Assembly: GCA_021234155.1 (NCBI GenBank)
Contig: JAJEKV010000032.1
Location: 7,288,736 to 7,352,735, forward strand
Reading direction: 5' to 3'
DNA length: 64,000 bases
Source: Isoetes taiwanensis
Lineage: Eukaryota; Streptophyta; Lycopodiopsida; Isoetales; Isoetaceae
Shown piece by piece: positions 1-9,759 of this stretch. The notes beneath the pieces are model-generated. The model had not been told where the DNA came from, searched no databases, and worked only from the letters and a program-made list of their open reading frames with translations. The translations under genes and the position numbers were made by a program. Position 1 is the first letter of the stretch, and every line of letters starts with the position of its first letter.

Positions 1-590
1 GTAGCTAGAGCTACTTCTTTCAGCTCTGCAAAGGTAGCCTCATCTTCTAAAGAGCTTGTGAAAGGAGGTTGTATCTCTGAAGATGTCATCTTGGCAAAAT
101 CAGGCGATGATTTGGCGCTTAACTCTTGATTCTCGTTTGGTGAAATAGGTAAGGCAGCCAATCTCATCTTAATGAAGTTTGCAGCTTCCTTGTCTATGTC
201 CACAACCACACAATTGCACATGCTATAGTAGTATCAGAGCCCGAGAAAACATCCAACACTTAATCTCCTTGACGTGAAAACATGTCAATGAGATGGTTAA
301 TTAGCTTTTGAGGCTTCTCGTAGTGGTATACAATCATTCCCTATGCACTTGGGTCTTGCAGCTTCTGCAACTCCAAGATGTTAGAGAAGTCAGAGCAGAC
401 ATCAGCCTTAAAGTGCTCCATAGTTCTCTTCCCATCGAAGCTCCACTAAGCAACATGGAGATATTGAATCTTTCTCAATAACCTGGGGCCTCCACCATGT
501 TAGTTTATGTTTGTTTTGTACCTATAAGAAAACAAAGTCTAGTTAGTTAGCTACAAAAACTTAGATATGGAAAAAATCTAGTAACTAGGA
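1..590 (-). pseudogene. DNA methyltransferase-like (N4/N6 type) fragment, copy A
   Basis: Reading leftward, the translation holds EKPQKLINHLIDMFSRQGD, a stop, then VLDVFSGSDTT, and in another frame CNCVVVDIDKEAANFIKMRL. This order (Lys-Pro helix, VLD-x-F-x-G-S-x-T-T, then a strand ending in an acidic residue) is the C-terminal part of the N6_N4_Mtase fold that binds S-adenosylmethionine. The part at 1-215 stays open and runs off the window edge with an acidic tail. The TAA inside the motif and a shift after TTIACA are shared with the copy at 28909-29590, so both derive from an already damaged parent or the breaks are unrecognised splice sites. Plants have few genes of this family, so an origin in a mobile element is likely but not shown. 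Confidence 0.55.
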
Positions 591-791
591 CTGAATGTTT
601 CCTTCCTATTCAGAATGAAAAAGAAAAAATACAAAGATCAAGACACACTTAACAAAGTAAAAACAAGAACAAAAAAAATAAATAAAAATAAAATGTATTC
701 CAGAATAAGAAACTCACCAGATCAAGTTCTCATACCCAGCCTGTGTAGGAGACCCGAAGTGATTTTTAATGCTGGCTTCAACAAGTCTAGC
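591..791. other. AT-rich spacer, no gene seen
   Basis: A-rich sequence between the methyltransferase fragment and the gypsy remnant. The short frame at 615-818 is lysine-rich low complexity and has no protein-like features. Confidence 0.5.
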
Positions 792-889
792 TTACATGCT
801 GGAGTAGAACACAACTAGCCACCAATGCTTAGCTGTTGTTATCTGCTTTACGCTGTCGACGAACACGTTGAACTGGGAATTCTTGAAAG

Positions 890-1315
890 GTTGGTCATCG
901 TAGTGAATAAAAGCTTCGACAGGACGATGAAGCCCAGGACACCAATACTCTCGACTAATAAGTTCAAGAGTCTTGGCTACTCCAAAGTGTCCGGCCATAG
1001 GTGAATCATGGCAAGCCTGGAGAACCCGAAGCCTAGAAGCACTATCTGGCACATACAGAAGCCCATCGTGGAATAGGAGTCCATCTCGAATCTCAAAACG
1101 ATCATATCTGATCGCATTTGCTGAGAAGATGATGCAGAGCCAAGGTATGAGAATACATCTTGAGCCAATGGATCAGGGGGCAGAGATGCTCGAACAGACT
1201 CCAACAAGGCCGTATCATGAGCCCCGAGGGATGCACTTATACATAAGGGGGGTATGGCATCTGCATTCGGAGGGTAGCAAAAAACCTCCCTTGTATACGC
1301 AATTTTAAAAGGCAA
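890..1315 (-). pseudogene. Gypsy integrase zinc-binding (H2C2) region and linker
   Basis: The frame contains RLRVLQACHDSPMAGHFGVA followed by KTLELISREYWCPGLHRPVE, typical of the HHCC zinc domain at the start of gypsy integrases: HDSPMAGHFG supplies the histidines and WCPG the first cysteine. The second cysteine and the DDE core are not present downstream. The linker before it (977-1315, PPDPLAQDVFSYLG) is in a different frame, which shows at least one frameshift. Confidence 0.75.
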
Positions 1316-1551
1316 TTTGACCCCTATGTGTATAGATATTGCTCCAAATTAGTGCCTAAAAACACCCCTAACCCCTAAGTATAGGTACACAAATGGTCCA
1401 AAAAACACCCCTCCGTTGAACTCTCATGGGTTATACGCTGATCAAAGGTGAATCCCCCGGGGCCTCTCGAACAAAGTGAGGGCCATGGAACCGATCAGGC
1501 CCTAGATTAACCTGTGATTGCTGGTCAAATGCAGCATCACCTAGCTTGGGT

Positions 1552-2046
1552 TCAAGGTAGGAGCAAGGCATCAGGCTTCCCTTGGAGGGATCCAGGACGA
1601 TACTTGATCACAAAATCAATCCGGGATAATACTGACCACCGGACCTGGCGATGGTTGAGCATTCGAGCAGACTGAAAATATTCTAGATTTCGATGATCTG
1701 TGTAGACTGTGACCTTATAAGGAGATCCTTCCAGGAAATGTCTCCACTTCTCGAAAGAATCCACTATCGCCAACAACTGCTTGTCATAAATGGGATAGTT
1801 GATTTCAATGGCCTGAAACTTCCGTGAATGATAAGCGATTGGATACAATTCATGGTCATCCCCCTCCTGTGACAGGATCCCACCAAGCGCAAAATCCGAA
1901 GCATCTGCTTCGACAACATATGGGCGCAAAGGATCTGCATGAGCAAGAACTGGCGCCGTCGTGAAAGCATGCTTCAGAGTAACGAAAGCAAATTTTGCTT
2001 CCCTAGCCCATTCAAATGGCACGTCCTTAACCGTGAGGCGTGTCAA
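1552..2046 (-). pseudogene. Gypsy RNase H domain
   Basis: A 164-residue open frame with VEADASDFALGGILSQ, PIAYHSRKF, NYPIYDKQLLAIVDSFEKWR and TDHRNLEYF. These are the D-E-D-type landmarks of the RNase H domain that degrades the RNA strand during gypsy reverse transcription. It ends at KPDALLLP, the degenerate form of the usual KPDALSR end. This is the best preserved part of the element, but it is not linked in frame to the RT. Confidence 0.9.
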
Positions 2047-2760
2047 AGGAAGGGCAATCTTTGAATAATCCCAAATGAAACGTCGATAGAAATTGGCAAA
2101 CGTAAGAAAACTCTGAACATCTCAAACGGATGAAGCTGTTTGCCACGTCCAGAACAGTGCTGACCTTTTCGGGGTCCATAGAGACTCCATGTGGAGTGAT
2201 GCGATAGCCAAGGAACTCCACATTATCCTGCTCGAACTGACACTTCTCAAGTTTGGCATATAACCCATGCTCACGAAGCTTCTGAAGAACCTGTCGAACA
2301 TGCCTCTCATGTTCTTAGAGAGTCTTAGAGTAAATAAGAATATCATCCAAATAGATGATAACAAAAGTGTCTAAGAACTCTCGAAAAACATCATTGGCCA
2401 TATGCTGGAATACTGCTGGAGCATTGGTAAGTCCAAACGGCATAACTGTATACTCAAAATGGCCATATCGAGTACGAAAAGCCGTTTTCCACTCATTACC
2501 CTCCCGGATCCGAATAAGATTGTAGGCAGGCACCCCGAAGATCAATCTTCGTAAAATAATGCGCACCTTGGAGTCGCTCCAACAACTCTGGGATCGGGGG
2601 AAGCGGATACCGAATCGGCACTGTGATTTTATTAAGGCCGTGATAGCTAGAAGCAGATTCATGTGAAGCAATACGTTCCTTAAGCTCTTTATTGTCCAAC
2701 TGCAACTGCTGGCATACTTGAACAAGCTGTTGGACCTGCTGTAATAAAGTCGAAACCTCC
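2027..2760 (-). pseudogene. Gypsy gag start fused to reverse transcriptase
   Basis: The frame starts [20 protein letters not shown], a gag-type coiled coil, and after about 36 residues runs straight into [20 protein letters not shown] and [10 protein letters not shown] of reverse transcriptase. Further on are [13 protein letters not shown] and [11 protein letters not shown], the catalytic YLDD box, then [11 protein letters not shown]. The gag-to-RT join removes most of gag, the protease and the first RT motifs, so it is an internal deletion. Several frame changes follow (near 2540, 2340 and 2220). Confidence 0.85.
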
Positions 2761-2844
2761 TCCATAGATATAAAATCACCAAATATGAGCAAAAAAATGT
2801 TTAGGATCAGAGCAGGCAAGAACCGGTAAGGGATTCCGGTTCAA

Positions 2845-3170
2845 ACTGTCATGAACCTACGAGAAAACAAGGAAAATACGTAGAAAATACACAAGAAATA
2901 CGGAAGAAATACGCCAAGATCGGCAAAGAATCTGATATATGAACAGGAATCAAGAGTACAATGACCCGAAGGCAAGCAGGAACGCGAGACAGATGCCTAG
3001 AAGGCTCAAGACTGGCGTTGAACCGGAATTGTTCGACAAGAAGGAGGTGCCTCCTTATATATCTAGGCCAACGGTCAGGATCGCGCCACTCCAATGGATG
3101 AGATCGCGCCAAGTGTCGCACATGCATTTAGGTTCTAGAATATTCTAGAACCTCCTGGAGATACTTCCAC
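2845..3170 (-). repeat. Probable 5' LTR or leader of the gypsy relic
   Basis: Non-coding sequence upstream of the gag start. Read leftward it contains a TATA-like GATATATAAGG (about 3053-3063), as expected for an LTR promoter, and an inverted repeat TTCTAGAATATTCTAGAA (about 3132-3149) nearby. The upper edge may be the TGG complementary to the bases at 3168-3170. No partner LTR exists in the window, so the limits are uncertain. Confidence 0.4.
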
Positions 3171-3268
3171 CTATGAGGAAGACGTGAAGGAATCTTTTTA
3201 ATAAATATTGGTAGTTTAAAGTCCTAGAGGACTCTACAGATGGCCTTGAAGAAGACTTCACAAGACTT

Positions 3269-3730
3269 TTGAATTCACAAGGAAAAGGTAAAGGAAACTT
3301 ACAGGATAAGGCTCAGATGCCACAACAGACTCAAGAAACTGGATTATCCAACTCAATCAACCCTCCTCCGGTCAAACCCTTTGTGGCTGACCAAATCTTT
3401 GTTGATCTCTCAGTTGATCCCACCTCCAATCATACCTCTGTCAGCCTTGTTGCCCCCTCATTGATCCCCCTCCCCCAACATACCCCTTTGCCTGTTCTCT
3501 ATGATAAATATGGAAAGTCTAATGTGGACCTTATGTGCAGGATTGTTTCTGAAGCAGTGGATGCAAATTGTCTTCTATTGAAGGTTGCCTCCCCCAAGGC
3601 CAACAAGCGTGCTGATGAGGTGGATGCTGAGCGAATCCAGGTAAGTGATCACTCCCCTGTTTGTCATAGTCCACAGCTCGATTCCCAGACAATCCAAAGG
3701 CGTGATCAGCTCTACACAAGAAGACCTTAG
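3269..3730 (+). pseudogene. LINE A ORF1 remnant
   Basis: A 153-residue frame rich in Pro, Ser, Thr and Gln with VADQIFVDLSVDP and VLYDKYGKSNVDLMCRIVSEAV. It occupies the place of the C-terminal part of ORF1 upstream of ORF2. No zinc knuckle is visible, and the identification rests on position more than on motifs. A stop at 3728 is followed by more coding-like sequence to about 4060. Confidence 0.5.
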
Positions 3731-4100
3731 TTCTGATGCTGATTGTGACTGTGTTAAATCAACCTACCAGGACACTGAGTAACATAGCATTGAACTTGGA
3801 CTTCAAGCTCTGCAACTGAACCTTGACACTATGGATATTGCCTCTGAACCAAGTCAACTTGATCTAATTGTTTCTGATTCAAAGGAGGACTTAAGCTGTA
3901 GCCCCCTATATGATATCTCCAACACCTCCCTCAGATCTTTCAAAAAAAAAAATGAAAGGTAGGGCCCCATCTAAATCCCCTCTGAACAGTGAGAATGTAC
4001 CCCATATCTATAACACTCGAAGTAAGGCCTCACCTCATGGTCTAAGGAAACTCAATTACTAAGTCCCTCCCCTTCATTCTTTCCTGCGCCCCCCCTGTCG

Positions 4101-4869
4101 ATGAGGATCTTAACCTGGAACTTGAGGGGCATCAAAGGGCCTACTAAAAGAAGGCGTTTTATTGCCTCTGTGAGAGATTTCAGGGCGGATTTATCATGAT
4201 TCAAGAGCACAAACTCCCCAAATTTGATTTAGCAAATTTGGGGGAATGGATCCGACCTGGCATGGCTCTTGTTATATCCCTGCAGATGGCACCAAAGGGG
4301 GGATTACCACCTTCTGGTATAACCAGAAACTGATTGGTACTTACATCAGTCCCTCCAACAGATGGCTTTGTGTTACCTTTCACATTAAGGACTGCTAAGT
4401 TGCTTTCATAAACATCTATGCCTCAACTGACCCCTATGAAAGAGAGCCTATGTGGACTGAAATTAATAATTGGATGAGCCAGCAACAGTACATTGAGAAT
4501 TGGGTGGTCACTGGTGACTTTAATAATACCCCTCATAGTGACATGAAACTTGGTAACAAAATTAACATGTCCAAAAATGAGAGATACTCTTGGGATACGT
4601 GGTTAACTAGCCAAGCTCTTATATATATCCCCTCCTCAAACACCAAATTCTCTTGGAGCAATAAGAGAAAGGGAGACCAGAGGACTTTCTGCATGCTGGA
4701 TAGATTTTACATCCACAACTCTGCCAACTGGTTGGACAATTGCGTAGTTATTAGAGATATTGCTAGTACCATCTCTGATCATCAGCCCCACTTTCTTGAC
4801 ACCAAGGATCTGAAACCTGGTCCCAGGGGTAAGAACACCCCCTTTAAGTTCAATACTTCCTCGAAATGA
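4101..4869 (+). pseudogene. LINE A endonuclease domain
   Basis: Begins MRILTWNLRGIKGPTKRRR, matching the start of plant L1 ORF2 (compare MKIITWNVRGAKG in LINE B). After several stops the frame 4450-4869 holds VTGDFNNTPHSDMKLG and SDHQPHF, the GDFN and SDH catalytic boxes of the apurinic-like endonuclease that nicks target DNA. Stops at about 4197 and 4396 kill the protein. Confidence 0.85.
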
Positions 4870-5155
4870 AAGCCTTTTGTCAAGAATTTACCTCTTTCTA
4901 TCTGTCCTTACCCAAAATTGGTCAACACCAATCTATGAGGAGCTTCAATGACAAGATGCAGAAAGTCAAAACCTGGATTAAGCAGTGGGGCAAGGATTTA
5001 GCCTAGAAAAGGAAAGCTATTAAGATAAGCCTTCTGGAACAGATTAAAGACATCAGATCTTTACTTGAAAATAATCCCAATGATGACTCTCTTCACTTGA
5101 AAGAAGAGCAGCTGGAAATTCAGATCAAGACTTTAGAAGAACACCAAGTTAAGGC

Positions 5156-6514
5156 ATGGCCCTCAGAAGTAAAGTCAAGCTGTATAATCAGCTAGACCAG
5201 GAGAGCTCTAAAATTTTTTTCAGAGTTGCCAAGAATAGATTGGTTAATAATTCTATTACTCAATTGGAATCAGATCAAGGATCCATTCACACAGATGAAA
5301 GAGAAATTGCCTCAGCTTTTCTTAAATTCTACACTAACCTGTTTAGGGATGAGATGGTTGAGGACAACAAAATCGAAGAAGTTTTTGATATTGTTGGCCC
5401 CCCCAATGAAGTGATGGAAGATGATTGGATTGAGGTCCCTGACATCCCCGAAATCTTTGAAACTTTAAAGAAGATGAAGCATGGGAAGAGTCCTGTATTG
5501 ATGGCTTTCAACCAGAATTTTTTGTGGAATTTTGGCCTATAATGAAGGAGGACATTGTCCACTTTATCCAAGAGGTCTAGAGAGCCAGGACAATATACCC
5601 CACCTTCAATGTTGGTGTAATCTCTCTCATTCCTAAGACTGATTCCCCCACTAAAACTAATGAGTGGCCCCCTATTTCTCTGACCACCACCCTTTACAAA
5701 TTAGTGGCTTTATAGCTGGAAGGATAGTGGTCAATCTCCAAAACAAAGTGGATGCTTGTCAATCTGCCTTCTTACCTAACAAGTCTATTCTTGACAACTA
5801 TATTGCTGCTAATGAGGCCCTGCATTGGAATAGATTGACCAAACAAAATTGTATTCTTCTTAAGCTGGACTTTAGAAGGGCCTATGATTGCATCTCCTGG
5901 AAATTTCTGGAAAAATCTCTTGTTCATATTGGTATTCACCCTTACCTTATTAAGATTATTATAGGGTTGAACCAAAAGGCTACTTCCTGTATCCTTGTCA
6001 ATGGAACTCCCATGGATTTCTTTCCCATTCAGAGGGGGGTAAGACAAGGTTGTCCCCTGGCCCCCTACCTTTTCATAATTGCTGCAGAAATGCTCACTAA
6101 GATGATCCTCTCCTACCAAGAAAAGGGTCTGCTCCAAGTTCTTCAAATGCCTGATTCTAATAAACAACTTTCTATCCTCCAATATACTGATGATACCGTC
6201 ATCATGATTAAAGCTGATAATAGCAATCTGGACAATTTTATGGACTGCATTACCAAATTTGGTGCTGCTTCAGGAGTCCATTTGAATTATACCAAGTGCT
6301 CCATTCTTATTGATGGCTCCTACCCTGACCTTAATACTCATGGTATCAAATTTGTCCCTAATGGCCAGTATTTGACTTTATTGGGGCTTCCCCTTGCAGT
6401 TCATATGACTCACAAGATTGCTTGGCAGCCTTTGATTAATAGGATCCGGAAAAACTCCTTCTCCACAAAGGATCCCTCTCTCTTGCTGGGAGAATTCTGA
6501 TTGCTAACTCACAA
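5156..6514 (+). pseudogene. LINE A reverse transcriptase
   Basis: 5156-5542 is the linker leading to the RT fingers (KMKHGKSPVLMAFNQNFLW, a damaged form of GKSPGPDGIPPEFY). 5664-6500 carries SAFLPNKSILDNYIAANEA, KLDFRRAYDCISW, RGVRQGCPLAPYLF and LQYTDDTVIM, where the catalytic A/YADD box has become YTDD. The frame is lost around 5540-5660 and the gene stops at the LINE truncation. Confidence 0.9.
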
Positions 6515-6612
6515 GACTCTATGCTTCAAAGCTCGCAAGTAAAAAGTCATGTTTACTTCTCCCTGCCTCGACAAGACTCTATGTTCGAATTCAAAGCTCA
6601 CGCAAGTAAAAC
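6511..6612 (+). repeat. Short direct duplication at the LINE A break
   Basis: The string CAAGACTCTATG followed by TTCAAAGCTC and CGCAAGTAAAA occurs twice, at about 6511-6545 and 6571-6611, with small differences. It sits exactly where LINE A is cut off, so it may mark a repair junction. Confidence 0.5.
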
Positions 6613-7054
6613 CTAAAAAAATAAAATTTAAACTTACACAAGAAAGCATGTACATCACAAAGAAGAAAGAAACTTATGGACGAGGCTCACTTGAGGGCAA
6701 CACATACAAAGCACTGTTGTTCTCAACATTGTTTGCTTAAGATTTGACTAAAGGAATTGAGGTTGATTCGTGATAGTTACAGTTCAATGATTCTGCTAGA
6801 CCAAAGGAGCTACTTAGCCTTCAATATTAGGCCGATTATGGTGAAAGGTTTACGATAGATTTCTATAAAAGACACTTACGGAAAACGGTGGTGGCTTGCA
6901 ACAACCGCCAACCATCTAAAAACAGACCTTTAAATTGATTCATGCTTTGATTAAGTTGCGACTTGCAATGATTCTGAAGACTACTTGCCTTCAATATTAG
7001 GCAAGAAAAGGTTTTGACAAGAATCCAAGCATTAATGACTACTGCCATTCAGGA
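6613..7054. other. Diverged direct repeat, no intact gene
   Basis: Two diverged blocks containing CAATGATTCTG, CTACTT(A)GCCTTCAATATTAGG occur near 6785-6830 and 6966-7003. No open frame with recognisable motifs was found, though the stretch leads into the transposase-like relic that follows. Confidence 0.35.
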
Positions 7055-7255
7055 AGTATATCCAGAATTCATGCCCTTCAATCTGTTTCCTGGATGGAAG
7101 GTTTCTTTAATGAGTCATGCGAGAAACTCCCTAACAGCCCTATGTACCACTTGAGTGACAACTTCACGAAACGTGAAGTCTACAATAATTATAAGGATAT
7201 GTGTGTTGAGGCTGGAGAATGCCATGTATGGTACTCTTACTTCACTGTGCTGTGA
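7055..7255 (+). pseudogene. Relic of a large-transposon transposase, N-terminal part
   Basis: An open frame reads WMEGFFNESCEKLPNSPMYH then LSDNFTKREVYNNYKDMC and ends with a stop at 7253. The pattern (residues around LPNS, a Leu/Lys-rich KREVY..Y..M, then a Ser/Tyr/Phe segment) matches the region just before the catalytic core in DUF7869-type transposase-like proteins; the equivalent segment in Element 1 reads LTKKDIHQEVDI. It is below normal ORF length cut-offs and has no core after it, so it is a fragment of a related element. Confidence 0.45.
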
Positions 7256-8039
7256 AGTCGTATTTAATTAAAGTGGGACTCATTCCATTCCCACTTTTTT
7301 TGGGAACCCTGTTAATTTACACAAAAAGAAGCACCCCGACCCGAAAACTGGCCATAATTGGAATTTTTGTCTATTAGTGTGCATCCAAGCTTTTCTTTCA
7401 GTTTTCTTGGATAGCGTGTCGAGAACATGAACAATGCAACGCAAACATAGGAATTTCATTACAGCTTGAAACCAAAGTTCTAATTGAAAAGGATTCTTAG
7501 TTGAACATTTTGGCTCTATTTTCTTAGGTGGGTAGACAATAGATCACAAATTCCAACAAAAATTAAGCAAATTGTTTACTTAATCACCCAAAAATACTAG
7601 TTTTGAGATACCTTATATTTATAAATGGGCTCATTACAATATATATTACAGTGGGTAAAGAGACCATAGTGGTGGTATGGGCACAATGATTACACCCTCT
7701 TCACACATGAACCACCTAGTGCAAAGGGCGCGTGGAGCTCTCTCCTAGTCACGCGAGCAACTTACTACGCACGATAGAAATTTGTATGAGGAGTTCCTTT
7801 ATGGGCCACGTGCTTGTATGTCCAACTGATGTCACCACCCTCTTCTCGGCACCTTTCTTCAATGAACTGATCTTTTCATTGCTCCCAAGCATGTACTATC
7901 TGGTCGAGATAAGGACTGCAAGAGACAAAATCAAATTAGTCAAGTGATGCTACATGCAAAAAAAATAAAATAAAACACAGTTCTTAGGGCCATTTTTGGA
8001 AAATACGTGCATGAGAAAGAGACCATAGAGGGAAAAGCA
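7256..8039. other. No gene recognised
   Basis: AT-rich, with an isolated 71-codon frame at 7732-7947 that shows no motif. Nothing supports a gene, RNA or terminal repeat here. Confidence 0.4.
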
Positions 8040-8700
8040 CAAGGATTAGTTCTTTCGACATGAACCGCGAAGTCGAGAAAGGGTACCAAAGTTTAAAAAA
8101 CGAAGTTTTAGGGGAGGTTTTTCGACTCGTGAAGTCGAAAGGCACCAAAGCAAAAAACGCAGTTTTAGGGATCAGAGGCCTTTCTCGACTCGGTCGAAAA
8201 AGAAAGGCGCTCAAAGCAAAAACTTAAGTTTTAGGAAGGGCTTCGACCTCGCGAATGAAAGGCAACCAAAGTTTAAAAACGATGTTTTAGGGATCGGGAG
8301 GCCTTTTCGACTCAGCGAAGTCGAGAAAGGTTCCAAGGCCGTAAACGCAGGTTTTAGGGAGAAGGCCTTTTCGACTCGCTGGTCGAGAAAGGCAGCTCAA
8401 AGCTTAAAAACGCAGGTTTTAGGGTCAGAAGGTCTTTTCGACTCGCCGGTCGAAAGGCACCTCAAAGTTTAAAAACACGGGTTTTAGGGATCAGGAAGGC
8501 CTTTCTCGACTCATGAAGCGAGTCGAAAGGCGATTCAAAGCTAGAAACGCAGGTTTTAGGGGTCAGAAGGCCTTTCTCGACTCGCGAGTCGAGAAAGGCA
8601 GCTCAAAGCAAAAAATGCAAGTTTTAGGGCCTTTCTCGACTCGCGAGTCGAAAAAGGCAGCTCAGAGTAAAAAAAGGGCAATTTCAAAGCTCAGAGTCCG
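8040..8700 (+). repeat. Tandem repeat with internal inverted arms, about 9 units
   Basis: Units of roughly 65-80 bp contain GCCTTTCTCGACTCGCGAGTC and its complement (CTTTCTCGACTCG...CGAGTCGAGAAAGG), then CAAAGCTTAAAAACGCAGG and TTTTAGGG. Each unit can fold as a hairpin. Spacing and sequence decay from right to left. Confidence 0.8.
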
Positions 8701-9216
8701 AGAAGGTCGAAAATGAATAACCTTCAAACATCCTATGTATTTTCTATGAAAAAATACCCTCCCCATAAATTTCCTACGTTTTTTTTTTTTTTTTTTGAAA
8801 GTAAGAGGTGTTTTTTCCATTAATTAATTAAAGCCATACAATGTTGTGACATGTGGGAAAAGTCCACATTATCAGCCACCAAAGTTAAACAAAGTTAAAC
8901 AAGTTTATAGAGAGAAATAATAATATGTATCCTCAAGTTTGTGAAAGAACTTAGCACCAGCTTCACCAGGTTTGAGTAAGAAGGTAAATATATGAAGTAT
9001 CCTGCCCAATGTGGTGAAGCAAAATCACAAGTCCCTGCTGTGAGCGAAGTCCATAAACCTGCATGAACAAAAAGCCAAGCAAAATGCTAGAGCATGAAGT
9101 TAACCAAGCACTAGATAAAGTATTGAGCATTAGCAGATGTCTGTGTGACAGGAATTTGGATGTGGAGGAAAAAGTGAAAATGTGAAGCTTGGAGTGTATG
9201 TTTTGGCTGTGGTAGC

Positions 9217-9759
9217 TCATTTCTGCATTATCTGGTCAAATATGGAGTTGTAGACCCAGTAGAAGCCTTTATCTGTACCAAACTTATAACTGTTGAATTC
9301 TGATCCATTCTCCATCAGCAAGAAATGAATATCTTCTTTTCCCATCAGCAGTAGCAAAGTACCATACAAGTCAGCCAACATCTTATGGGAATAGTATAAT
9401 TCCCTGTATCTGCTGAGCTGCCTATCAGTCAAGGAATAGTGGTACATGAACAGGAAGTTGAAGATACAGTACATCTGTACGACCTCTCTACAATATATCT
9501 TTGCCCAAGTGCTTTCATTACTGTTAATTCTGACCTGATAGAGTTTCACTTCATCTGCTGATGCATTAGGCCCTGGAGGCTCAAGATCTGTAACACCTGT
9601 GTTGTTGCAATATAAGGTAGCCTCGTGATAGCTTAACATTGTGTCAAATTTGTTCCTGCCTTCACCCTTGAGAAATTCCAGATACTCTATCAATGACATC
9701 AGAAAAATGGACATTAGAATTAATAACATGAAGGTCTGAAACAAAGATGTTAAAGCCAC
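9217..9759 (-). CDS. LINE B downstream frame (ORF3 candidate), unknown function
   Basis: A 180-codon open frame that overlaps the last 98 bp of ORF2 in another frame. The composition looks protein-like: YLEFLKGEGRNKFDTMLSYH, then EVVQMYCIFNFLFMYHYSLT, then RYRELYYSHKMLADLYGTLL and an end in YNSIFDQIMQK. The first 35 residues are hydrophobic and lie in the overlap, so translation more likely begins after them or the frame is part of a longer exon. I recognise no family. It could be an accessory ORF of this LINE lineage or a captured host fragment in the 3' UTR. Confidence 0.4.
   Translation of the reverse strand: MALTSLFQTFMLLILMSIFLMSLIEYLEFLKGEGRNKFDTMLSYHEATLYCNNTGVTDLEPPGPNASADEVKLYQVRINSNESTWAKIYCREVVQMYCIFNFLFMYHYSLTDRQLSRYRELYYSHKMLADLYGTLLLLMGKEDIHFLLMENGSEFNSYKFGTDKGFYWVYNSIFDQIMQK

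Larger units (their letters stand above)
792..3170 (-). mobile_element. Collapsed Ty3/gypsy LTR retrotransposon
   Basis: Leftward order is LTR or leader (2845-3170), a short gag-like start, reverse transcriptase, RNase H, spacer, and the integrase zinc-binding region. This RT-RNaseH-IN order is diagnostic of Ty3/gypsy. The element is damaged: gag, protease and the first part of RT are missing, there are frameshifts in RT, about 235 bp of non-coding sequence interrupts it after RNase H (1316-1551), and the integrase core is lost after about 890. No second LTR was found on the low-coordinate side, so it is a 3'-truncated relic. Confidence 0.85.
3180..6514 (+). mobile_element. L1-type LINE, broken (LINE A)
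   Basis: Contains an ORF1 remnant, an apurinic-type endonuclease and a reverse transcriptase in the usual L1 order on the plus strand. It ends abruptly inside the region after the RT (around 6514, after a match to the AGRTLIANS segment of LINE B), with no poly(A), so the 3' end was lost. Many stops and frameshifts are present. It is clearly related to LINE B but diverged. Confidence 0.85.
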
